Position numbers and translations under genes: made by a program | The notes under the pieces: generated by a model | Database searches by the model: none | Told to the model about the DNA's origin: nothing | Seen by the model: only the letters and a program-made list of their open reading frames with translations | Shown here: piece after piece, positions 7,383-13,255 of the stretch | How positions within the stretch are numbered: position 1 is the stretch's first letter | Layout of the letters: the number at the start of each line of letters is the position of its first letter | Source: Candidatus Fermentibacterales bacterium | GTDB lineage: Bacteria > Fermentibacterota > Fermentibacteria > Fermentibacterales > JAFGKQ01 | Direction: 5' to 3' | DNA: 14,421 bases | Assembly (NCBI GenBank): GCA_016928495.1 | Contig: JAFGKQ010000109.1 | Location: forward strand, 1-14,421

Positions 7383-8315
7383 CTAGCGGATCCTGCCCTC
7401 GACGAACGGGACCTCGAAGACCTTGTCGTGCTGCACGGGACCGTGCCCGAAGTACCCGTCCTCTCCGAAGAGCTCCCCATGGTCAGAGGTCAGAGTTATC
7501 CAGGTTCTCTCCGGCACGATGTCGAACAGCTTCTCCAGGACGCCGTCCAGGTACCGGACGGTCTCCACCTGCCTGGCTCTCAGGATGTCGAGCTTCTCCT
7601 GGTCGAAGAAGCGGGGCCCTGCGTCGTCCTCTATCAGCTTCCCGCCGACCACGTGCTCGTCGAGGTGCTTGAAGACCCCGTGGACGCCGCTGATCCTCGG
7701 CCACGCGTCCTCCGGCTCGGAGGGAAGAGCGTAGGGATAGTGGGTCTCACCGACGTTGAGCAGGTAGAAGCTGGGGCGCTCCGGATGGAACTCCATCATG
7801 TCCAGCATCGCAGCCATGTCGTTGTGCCTGGGCATGAGCCGGTAGGTGTCGAAGCCCGTGTTGATCGGTGTGTGGCTGTTGAGGACGGGCAGCGAGACCA
7901 TCGCGTGGGTCATGTAGCCCAGGCTCTCCCTGAGGAAACAGGGCAGGTAGAGCCTTGGAACGAGGCTCCTGAACTCGATCCCGGAGGCCCCGAGCCTGTC
8001 GTTGAAGAGCAGGAAGTCCCGCTTGTAGTACTCGGATGCGAAAACGTGACGCGGACTGGAGTGAGGCATCAGCCCGGTCAGGAGGTTGTAGTGGGACGGA
8101 CCGGTCCAGGAGGCGTAGCTCCATCTGCTCTCGAGAGCGCCGAGCCGCGCCGCGTTCTTCGGCCCGGCCTCGGTGAACGTGTCGAACCTGCAGCTGTCGA
8201 ATATCAGCAAGATGAAGTTGTTGAGCTTCTCGAGAGGAGGAGGGGCCCTTCGAACGGCCGGCTTCTCCCCGCCCCTTCCGGTCAGCGCTTCGTAGGCCTT
8301 TCTGAGTCTTCCCAT
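7383..8315 (-). CDS. Compact sulfatase/alkaline-phosphatase-fold enzyme with Thr nucleophile position
   Basis: A 310-residue protein of the alkaline phosphatase/sulfatase superfamily. FILLIFDSCRFD near the N-terminus supplies the first metal ligand (Asp40). SDHGE near the C-terminus supplies Asp278 and His279, and GHG (His291) is also family-typical. At the nucleophile position, WTGPSHYNLLTG aligns with the sulfatase motif CxPSRxxLLTG. Thr71 replaces the cysteine that becomes formylglycine, and His75 replaces the arginine. True sulfatase activity is therefore unlikely. A phosphodiesterase, phosphotransferase or phosphatase role, as in Thr-type lipid-headgroup transferases, is more plausible but unproven. 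The chain ends just after the VPFVEG strand, so the usual C-terminal subdomain is missing. There is no signal peptide or membrane helix. ATG 8315 has GGAG five bases ahead and is preferred over GTG 8321, which overlaps that site. Confidence 0.85.
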   Translation of the reverse strand: MGRLRKAYEALTGRGGEKPAVRRAPPPLEKLNNFILLIFDSCRFDTFTEAGPKNAARLGALESRWSYASWTGPSHYNLLTGLMPHSSPRHVFASEYYKRDFLLFNDRLGASGIEFRSLVPRLYLPCFLRESLGYMTHAMVSLPVLNSHTPINTGFDTYRLMPRHNDMAAMLDMMEFHPERPSFYLLNVGETHYPYALPSEPEDAWPRISGVHGVFKHLDEHVVGGKLIEDDAGPRFFDQEKLDILRARQVETVRYLDGVLEKLFDIVPERTWITLTSDHGELFGEDGYFGHGPVQHDKVFEVPFVEGRIR

Positions 8316-8351
8316 TCTCACTCCAGAAACGGCTGGGACAGCCGGGGCACT

Positions 8352-9032
8352 TCAGCGGGGAGGCGCGGCTCCTGGGTCGCTGGCCATCCAGTCTGCCAGA
8401 TCCTCGAGAACCGCTGCGGAGACATCCCTCATGGTCCGCGACATCGCCTCGGCCAGACTCCCGAACCCATCGCCGTCCAGAGCTGTCTCGAACCTGTAGG
8501 TGCGCCATGTCGCGAAGACCTCTCCCGAGCCTCCCGAGCGATCGCGCGTGAAGGCAAGATCGAGATCGATCACAGCGTACCAGACGCCGGCCATCTCTCG
8601 CCCGCCGAACTCCCTGATCGCTCCGTCCACGGTGTAGTCCACCGCGCCAGGCAGCCCCCTGTAGACACCCTCCAGGAATCCGGCCTCCACCATGTCCCTC
8701 GAGAGCAGGTCGGGAACCGTGTAGCCGGGCTGCTGGCTCCACCGATTGAGAGACGTGACGGTCTGCAGGCCCTCGCCGGCCCGAACGAGCACCATGCAGT
8801 CCGTCGCGTAGGCACCCGAGCAGTGGAAGTCCCTGACACCCACGGTAACCCCGGGCAACCGCGCGCCGGCCGGGGAAGGGGGCTCGTAGTCCAGGGCGAA
8901 ACGGCTCACGTCGGGCTGTTCCGAACGCAGGTCGACCATGCTGCAGCCACAGAGCAGGAGGAGCGGAAGCAGCACCCTCACGGGTGACCCGCGCAGGCCA
9001 CCCCCGTCTCTCGGATTCGCTGTCTCGGTCAT
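8352..9032 (-). CDS. PqiC-like ABC-transport auxiliary lipoprotein
   Basis: A 226-residue predicted lipoprotein. After a basic n-region comes VRVLLPLLLLCGC, a lipoprotein signal with the lipidated residue at Cys30. The -2 cysteine in the lipobox is slightly unusual. The mature part resembles the ABC_trans_aux/PqiC family: a beta-rich domain with an NRWSQQP segment (96-102) followed by a helix, as in 'RWAxPPxxLL' of the family. PqiC-type lipoproteins sit in the outer membrane and contact the MCE tunnel protein. The place directly after mlaD fits this. ATG 9032 overlaps the mlaD stop as ATGA, which favours translational coupling. GTG 9041, closer to a GGAGGAT sequence, is the alternative. Family assignment is moderately sure; lipoprotein nature is good. 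Confidence 0.8.
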   Translation of the reverse strand: MTETANPRDGGGLRGSPVRVLLPLLLLCGCSMVDLRSEQPDVSRFALDYEPPSPAGARLPGVTVGVRDFHCSGAYATDCMVLVRAGEGLQTVTSLNRWSQQPGYTVPDLLSRDMVEAGFLEGVYRGLPGAVDYTVDGAIREFGGREMAGVWYAVIDLDLAFTRDRSGGSGEVFATWRTYRFETALDGDGFGSLAEAMSRTMRDVSAAVLEDLADWMASDPGAAPPR

Positions 9033-9901
9033 TCCGGCCACTCATCCTCCCGGGGATCCGTCAGGATCATCTCGCCCGCATGGTCGCCGATGGTCTGGAC
9101 GAGCCTACGAAGATCGGAGACCATGAGTCCCGCCTGATGCACGATGTCCTCCACTGCCACGGCCTCCTCGTCGAGCCTGGCAAGGAGCCCGTGCAGGTCG
9201 TCGGCCAGGACGCCGAGATCGGCGGCAAGGTCCGGCGCCGTCGTCTCGAGAGAGAGCGACAGGCGCTCCAGGCTTCTGCCGAGTCTCGTGTAGACCCCGA
9301 TCATGGTGTCGAGATCGGCCGCTATCATGTCGAAGTCCTCGAAGGCGCTCTCGATCATCTCGCGGTCCAGGATCGCGTTGAGGTTCTCCAGCAGCTCTAT
9401 GGTTCTGTCGTTGATCGTCTTGGCATCGATCTGGGCCAGTATCTCGATCACCCTCTCCAGGCCTACGTCGAGGACCTCCATCTGGGACCGCATGACGGGG
9501 ATGACCGGATACTCCGAGTCGAAGCTCAGCTCCGGTCGCTCCATCTCTTCGGGCTCGGCGGTCCTCAGGTTTATTATCCTGAGCCCGGTGATCCCCATGA
9601 AGTCGACCCTTGCGGCTATGTCGCTGCTGACCGGAAAGTCCCGCTCGATATCCATGACCACCTCGACCAGCCTGCCGTCCTCGGCAACCTTGATGCTCCT
9701 GATGGTCCCGACGGGAACGCCCCTGTACCTGACATCGCTGCCGCTGGTGAGGCCCTGGACGGATTCGTTGAAGTAGCAGACGTAGGTCTCCGTGTCGGAG
9801 CCGCCGAACCAGCCGGTGAGCCATAGCATGACGACCACCAGCATCACGAAGGCGACGCTGAAGAACACTCCGAGAGCGAACCTGCTCGCGATCTTGGGCA
9901 A
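9029..9901 (-). CDS. mlaD: MCE-domain lipid transport protein MlaD
   Basis: A 290-residue MCE protein. One N-terminal membrane helix (about 10-30) anchors it in the inner membrane. A single MCE domain follows at 38-115, with the typical VQGLTSGSDVRYRGVPVG strand pair and FMGITGLRIINL. The rest (about 137-280) is a long heptad-like helical region, longer than in E. coli MlaD (183 residues), and may extend the periplasmic lipid channel. MlaD forms a hexameric ring on the MlaE permease dimer and passes phospholipids through its centre. The start is a TTG codon, with GAGG about eight bases ahead overlapping the mlaF stop region. It lies 5 bases after mlaF and overlaps the lipoprotein gene by 4 bases. 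Confidence 0.93.
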   Translation of the reverse strand: MPKIASRFALGVFFSVAFVMLVVVMLWLTGWFGGSDTETYVCYFNESVQGLTSGSDVRYRGVPVGTIRSIKVAEDGRLVEVVMDIERDFPVSSDIAARVDFMGITGLRIINLRTAEPEEMERPELSFDSEYPVIPVMRSQMEVLDVGLERVIEILAQIDAKTINDRTIELLENLNAILDREMIESAFEDFDMIAADLDTMIGVYTRLGRSLERLSLSLETTAPDLAADLGVLADDLHGLLARLDEEAVAVEDIVHQAGLMVSDLRRLVQTIGDHAGEMILTDPREDEWPE

Positions 9902-9906
9902 AGCTC

Positions 9907-10692
9907 CTACCTCGCGGCCCCGCCCGCGACCGGGCGGCGATTGAAGAACGCACTCACCCTCTCGTCTCCGGTGCTGTCCCGGAGCTGGTGGGCCGTGCCC
10001 TCGGCTATGATGCCTTTTTCCTCAGCGTCGAGCATAATCACGCGATCCGAAACGGCAAAGATGCTCGCCAGCTCGTGGGTCACTATCACCATGGTGGTCC
10101 CTAGATCCCCGTTCAGCCTTCGTATGAGCTCGTCCAGCTCTCCGCTGGTCACCGGGTCGAGACCTGCCGACGGCTCGTCGAAGAACAGCACGTCCGGATC
10201 CATGGCCAGTGCTCTGGCCAGCCCGGCTCGCTTCTGCATGCCTCCCGAGACCTCCAGGGGAAGCGAGTCGGCGAACTCCTCCAGGCCGACCAGGGCGAGC
10301 TTGCTCATGGCGACGAGGTCGGCCTCGGACGCATCCAGCTCGGTGAACTCCGTGAGCGGGAGGGCAACGTTCTCGAGAAGGCTCAGTGATGCCAGCAGAG
10401 CCCCGGACTGGAAGAGGACGCCCCATCTCCGCCTCACCGCCGTGAGCGATGAAGGTCCGTCGAAGACCAGAGGGGAGCCCCTGTAGAGTATCTGCCCCGC
10501 CCAGGGCCGGGCGAGACCCAGCAGGTAGTTCATCAACGTCGTCTTGCCACAGCCACTGCGGCCGACTATGAGGAGAATCTCCCCCTCCAGCACCTCCATG
10601 GACACGTTCTCGAGAACCAGCAGCTTGCCGTATCCTCCACGCAGGTTCCTGACCCTGATCAGCTCGGGCGAGCCACCCGGTCCGCTCCTCAA
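9907..10692 (-). CDS. mlaF: ABC transporter ATPase MlaF
   Basis: A 261-residue ABC ATPase with every catalytic motif: Walker A GRSGCGKTT (44-52), Q-loop LFQSGALL (Gln95), signature VSGGMQKR (148-155), Walker B VLFFDEP (168-174) and H-loop VTHEL (His206). The GMQKRAGLARALA stretch is typical of MlaF rather than of importers. It powers the MlaE permease. The frame stays open far upstream within mlaE. I place the start at TTG 10692 because TTGA overlaps the mlaE TGA stop by 4 bases and the protein then begins shortly before the first strand (ELIRVRNL). The Shine-Dalgarno for it is weak, which fits coupling to mlaE translation. Confidence 0.94.
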   Translation of the reverse strand: MRSGPGGSPELIRVRNLRGGYGKLLVLENVSMEVLEGEILLIVGRSGCGKTTLMNYLLGLARPWAGQILYRGSPLVFDGPSSLTAVRRRWGVLFQSGALLASLSLLENVALPLTEFTELDASEADLVAMSKLALVGLEEFADSLPLEVSGGMQKRAGLARALAMDPDVLFFDEPSAGLDPVTSGELDELIRRLNGDLGTTMVIVTHELASIFAVSDRVIMLDAEEKGIIAEGTAHQLRDSTGDERVSAFFNRRPVAGGAAR

Positions 10693-11816
10693 ACCGTCAC
10701 CGCCGGTCTCACGTACATGAAGAGTATGGCTATCAACGCGTCCGCGAGGATCACGAGGAAGATGCTCACGACCACCGCCGAAGTCGTCGAACGTCCTACC
10801 TCTGCAGCTCCTCCCCTGACCCTCATGCCCATGAAGCAGCCGACTGTCGCTACTATCACGGCGTAGACCAGGCTCTTGCCCATGCCCCAGTAGAAATCGA
10901 TCGGAAGCAGAACGAACGCCAGCCTCTGAACGAAGATCTCGGGCGGCATGCCAAGATACCATCCGCCGATGAGCATGCCTCCGAGCAGAGCGAACAGGTC
11001 GGCAAGGAGGGTGAGGAACGGCATGACGAACAGCAGGGCGACGACCTTCGGGACGACCAGGTAGCCCTTCACGTCGAAGCCCATCACCTCGAGCGCGTCT
11101 ACCTCCTGCCGGACCTTCATCGTGCCCAGCTCGGCGGCGAAGGCGGAGCCGGATCTGCCGGCGACTATGACGGCGGCAAGCAGCGGGGATATCTCCCAGA
11201 CCATGCTGAGGCCTACCAGATCGGGCATGAAGGTCTCGGCACCGAAATCCCTGAGCTGAAAGCCCGACATGTAGCCAAGCACGGTCCCCAGCAACCAGCA
11301 GAGTATGCTGATGATGGGCACCGCTTTGACGCCGGCCTGCTCCATGTAGTAGAAGGCTTCCTTCCAGCGGAGCTTGCCGGGACCGAACACTACCCTCGCG
11401 AAGGAGAGCAGGCTGTTGATGCCGAAAGCTGCAAGCCCCCGAAGCGTGGCAGAGGTCTCGAGAACTGAGTCCCCGACGTCCTCGAACCATGAGAAGGTCC
11501 GGCTTCTCAGGCGGGGCCTGGCTTCAGGGCACAGCTCCTTCTCGAGTTTCTCGAACCTCTCCAGGAAGCCGTCCGGGGCCGCCCTCACCATGACCCTGGC
11601 CCCGGCCTGACGGAGCTTCCTGAGGCCCCCGTATATCGCGGCCTCGGCGGAAGCCATCGAGGCTTCCATGCCCTCGAGATCTACCGTGACCTCTTCGGAA
11701 GGTTCGCGGGCGAGCGAGTCGAAGGCATCCCTGAGCTGCTCGAGCTCGGAGAGTGACAGGGCTCCCGTGATCGTGAGGCCCGCTCTTCCGATCGTGATCG
11801 AAGGTCTCTGGCCCAT
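10689..11816 (-). CDS. mlaE: STAS-MlaE permease fusion
   Basis: A 375-residue inner-membrane permease of the lipid ABC transporter. The C-terminal part (about 120-375) is a full MlaE domain with about five to six hydrophobic segments and the hallmark GRSGSAFAAELGTMKV, followed by RQEVDALEVMG (220-246). The N-terminal part (1-85) looks like a STAS domain: ITGALSLSELEQLRDAF, a VTVDLEG strand, a helix and GARVMVRA. In E. coli this role is played by the separate protein MlaB, which stabilises MlaF. The normal STAS segment 'DSxGLxxL' is replaced by MASAEAAIYGGL, so the usual Ser/Thr site is lost. ATG 11816 has AAGGA six bases ahead and the protein begins just before the STAS fold. The longer GTG/ATG starts as far as 11933 would add an Arg/Pro-rich tail and have no such support. 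Confidence 0.93.
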   Translation of the reverse strand: MGQRPSITIGRAGLTITGALSLSELEQLRDAFDSLAREPSEEVTVDLEGMEASMASAEAAIYGGLRKLRQAGARVMVRAAPDGFLERFEKLEKELCPEARPRLRSRTFSWFEDVGDSVLETSATLRGLAAFGINSLLSFARVVFGPGKLRWKEAFYYMEQAGVKAVPIISILCWLLGTVLGYMSGFQLRDFGAETFMPDLVGLSMVWEISPLLAAVIVAGRSGSAFAAELGTMKVRQEVDALEVMGFDVKGYLVVPKVVALLFVMPFLTLLADLFALLGGMLIGGWYLGMPPEIFVQRLAFVLLPIDFYWGMGKSLVYAVIVATVGCFMGMRVRGGAAEVGRSTTSAVVVSIFLVILADALIAILFMYVRPAVTV

Positions 11817-11941
11817 TCCCCGTCCTTCAGCACCCAGTCGCCGATGCGGTACACCGGGCGCCGGGATCACCGGCGTCCGTCTCATCCGGGCTCCCGGGTC
11901 CCGGCGGACCCGTCGACAGGCCCGGGCATCCATGGATCCGG

Positions 11942-11953
11942 CCGGAAGGCCGG
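11942..11953 (+). repeat. 12-base motif CCGGAAGGCCGG, copy 1
   Basis: CCGGAAGGCCGG occurs here and again at 12039-12050, 97 bases apart in the same orientation, both in the divergent intergenic region. In both places the motif lies within a hairpin. I noticed no third exact copy in the window. It could be a paired operator or a small dispersed palindromic element. Confidence 0.5.
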
Positions 11954-12038
11954 GGGCTGCTCAGGGATACCCGCCTGACTGGCGCCCGAAGTCAAACAAT
12001 GACGACACTACGATCCCCCGCACAACCCCGGAACCTCT

Positions 12039-12050
12039 CCGGAAGGCCGG
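12039..12050 (+). repeat. 12-base motif CCGGAAGGCCGG, copy 2
   Basis: Second exact copy of the motif at 11942-11953. It ends eight bases before the putative -35 box of the miniprotein promoter, a position suited to an activator or repressor site. Confidence 0.5.
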
Positions 12051-12057
12051 AGGAACG

Positions 12058-12086
12058 TTGCTGACTCCGATGCCGAGTGATATGTT
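12058..12086 (+). promoter_or_regulatory. Possible sigma70-type promoter for the miniprotein
   Basis: TTGCTG (12058-12063) and TATGTT (12081-12086) are separated by exactly 17 bases. A start site near 12093 would leave a leader of about 16 bases carrying only the ribosome binding site. The match to consensus is moderate (3/6 and 4/6), so spacing and location are the main support. Confidence 0.35.
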
Positions 12087-12097
12087 CCATCGCGACT

Positions 12098-12103
12098 GGA
12101 GGT
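12098..12103 (+). promoter_or_regulatory. Ribosome binding site of the membrane miniprotein
   Basis: GGAGGT lies five bases before ATG 12109. It is a near-perfect Shine-Dalgarno sequence and the main reason to believe in the short reading frame after it. Confidence 0.65.
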
Positions 12104-12108
12104 AACCT

Positions 12109-12252
12109 ATGGGTACTGTTGTCTTCCTGGTTCTGAGGTTCGTCTTCGGCTACAACTTCTACGCGGACGCCCAGACATTCGCAACGCTGGTCTCACTCGA
12201 CAGCATCGCTCTGCTGCTTCTCGTCCTCATACTGCGCACCAGGAAGGGTTAG
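12109..12252 (+). CDS. 47-residue membrane miniprotein, unknown function
   Basis: A short open frame from ATG 12109 to TAG 12252. The protein begins MGTVVFLVLRFVFGYNFYAD. It has a short hydrophobic stretch at 4-13, a small polar/aromatic middle, and a stronger predicted membrane helix at about 23-42 ending in IALLLLVLILRTRKG. The positively charged tail predicts that the C-terminus stays in the cytoplasm. I do not recognise a family. Support comes from the optimal ribosome binding site, the possible promoter in front, and the coherent membrane-protein composition. It runs divergently from the mla operon and in the same direction as the TonB-like gene 220 bases later. It might be a small regulator or subunit of a membrane complex; nothing in the sequence proves that. 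Confidence 0.6.
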   Translation: MGTVVFLVLRFVFGYNFYADAQTFATLVSLDSIALLLLVLILRTRKG

Positions 12253-12472
12253 CAGGAGCGCCCCTTCAGGCGCGGGCCCACTGATCCCGGGACTCCCGTC
12301 CCGCGAGAACAGGGATCGCACTCTTCCGTCCTGTGGCTGCTCCCTCTCAAGCTTCCCGAGACCATCTCCGTGCCGGCGCCTGCGCCTGCCAGACGAGCCC
12401 CCGGAATACGACGGGCACGGCGAGGGTACAGGTGGTGGAAGGCAGGGAAGAGGGCCGGAAGGAGGCCGCGAG
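12253..12472 (+). other. Intergenic stretch with small hairpins and a purine-rich run
   Basis: No gene is seen between the miniprotein and the TonB-like gene. GCGCC/GGCGC and CGGGAC/GTCCCG (12288-12293 with 12298-12303, loop TCCC) can form short hairpins soon after the miniprotein stop, without a T-run. From about 12421 the plus strand becomes strongly purine-rich and stays so through the start of the next gene. Confidence 0.45.
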
Positions 12473-13168
12473 ATGGCGAGAGAGAAACACGAGAGAGGGC
12501 CCCGGGAGGGAGCGGGACACGCGGGAGAGGCGGCTTCGGGCATGGAGACCGGCGTTGCGGTATCGCTTGCCGTCGTTCTTGCGGTGTTCGAGATATTCCC
12601 GTCCTTCGGCTACGGAAGGCTCGCGAGAGTAGAGGCCGACGATCAGATGCAGGGCTATGAGGCCGACGTCATCTACGAGGTGCCTCTGCCCCCCGACGAG
12701 GATCCCGACATAGACATCCACGAAATCATCGACCGGGACGACTTCGACATGGACCGACCGGACCAGATACTCAACCTGCGGGACGACACCGTCGGGCTTC
12801 AGGTCATAGACACCATAGACCCCGACCTGATCGGTCCCGAGGATCCGGACCGGGACAACGGCATTCCGGAGCCCTGGACCTTCGTCCCGCACGCCGAGCC
12901 GCCCTACTGCACCTACAGGCCCGTGCCGCAATACCCTGACATCGCCAGGCAGGCAGGCGTCGAGGGAACGGTGCAGCTTCAGCTCTTCGTGAGCGAGTCG
13001 GGACGTGTCGAGCGGGTACTCGTTGCCCAGTCCAGCGGTCTGTCCAGCCTCGACTCCGCGGCGGTGAGCTCCGCCCGGAACAGCTCATGGCTTCCCGCCA
13101 GGCGCGACGACGGGACTGCGGTGGGCATCTGGACCGCGATGATGTACAGGTTCGTGCTGGAGAACTAG
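12473..13168 (+). CDS. TonB-like energy transducer with an acidic linker
   Basis: A 231-residue protein with the TonB layout. A charged 23-residue tail is followed by one membrane helix (about 24-46, ETGVAVSLAVVLAVFEIF), a periplasmic linker and a C-terminal TonB domain (148-231). The domain is clear: PVPQYPDIARQAGVEGTVQL, VSESGRVERV, SSLDSAAVSSARN and a final YRFVLE strand. TonB proteins transmit proton-motive energy from ExbB/ExbD to outer-membrane receptors. Neither exbBD nor a receptor gene is in the window. The linker (63-133) is rich in Asp, Glu and Ile instead of the usual Pro/Lys repeats. ATG 12473 is chosen because AAGGAGG sits seven bases ahead; ATG 12542, just before the helix, lacks a well-placed site. 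A structural or cell-envelope role other than uptake is possible. Confidence 0.88.
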   Translation: MAREKHERGPREGAGHAGEAASGMETGVAVSLAVVLAVFEIFPSFGYGRLARVEADDQMQGYEADVIYEVPLPPDEDPDIDIHEIIDRDDFDMDRPDQILNLRDDTVGLQVIDTIDPDLIGPEDPDRDNGIPEPWTFVPHAEPPYCTYRPVPQYPDIARQAGVEGTVQLQLFVSESGRVERVLVAQSSGLSSLDSAAVSSARNSSWLPARRDDGTAVGIWTAMMYRFVLEN

Positions 13169-13188
13169 ATGACCCCATGCCCGGGGAG

Positions 13189-13237
13189 AGGGCCCGGGCT
13201 CCCAGATGGAGCGACAGGCTCCGGGGGCCCGGGCCCT
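13189..13237. terminator. Long two-tier GC hairpin between convergent genes
   Basis: Bases 13189-13203 pair with 13223-13237 in a 15-bp stem containing a single G-T pair. The loop itself holds GGAGC/GCTCC (13208-13212 with 13218-13222) around GACAG, so almost the whole element folds into one rod with an AGAT bulge. It begins 20 bases after the TonB-like stop and ends 18 bases before the stop of the minus-strand ABC ATPase. That is where a bidirectional terminator belongs. Neither strand has a proper T-run, so termination would rely on the structure or on Rho. Confidence 0.6.
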
Positions 13238-13255
13238 TCGTCTCTGCGGGCTGCC

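Larger units (their letters stand above)
11817..12108. other. Divergent intergenic region with four GC hairpins
   Basis: This gap separates the minus-strand mla operon from the plus-strand miniprotein. It contains four hairpins. The first is a 10-bp stem with one G-T pair (11855-11864 with 11870-11879, loop GATCA). The second is a 7-bp stem (11895-11901 with 11906-11912, loop CGGC). The third is CCGGCC/GGCCGG (11938-11953, loop GGAA). The fourth is CTCCGG/CCGGAG (12037-12052, loop AAGG). An AT-richer patch lies at 11990-12012. AGTCAA at 11990-11995 reads TTGACT on the minus strand and could be a -35 box for mlaE, but I see no convincing -10. No gene is seen. Confidence 0.6.

Noticed and set aside
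7383-8315. Annotation as an arylsulfatase
   Set aside because: The cysteine or serine needed to make formylglycine is absent (Thr71), and the following arginine is histidine, so only the fold is supported.
7350-8987. A 545-codon open frame on the plus strand opposite the sulfatase-like and lipoprotein genes
   Set aside because: Same explanation: it is a mirror of GC-rich coding sequence, with no motif and no plausible ribosome binding site, while both minus-strand genes match known families.
9907-11490. A longer version of the mlaF frame that would fuse about 260 extra residues to the ATPase
   Set aside because: The extra part is mlaE read in another frame and shows no domain. The TTGA overlap at 10689-10692 gives a normal 261-residue MlaF.
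11967-11995. A sigma70 promoter for mlaE (TTGACT at 11990-11995 on the minus strand)
   Set aside because: The -35-like box is good, but the only -10-like words (GGGTAT at 17 bases or TATCCC at 20) are poor, so I did not list it as a feature.
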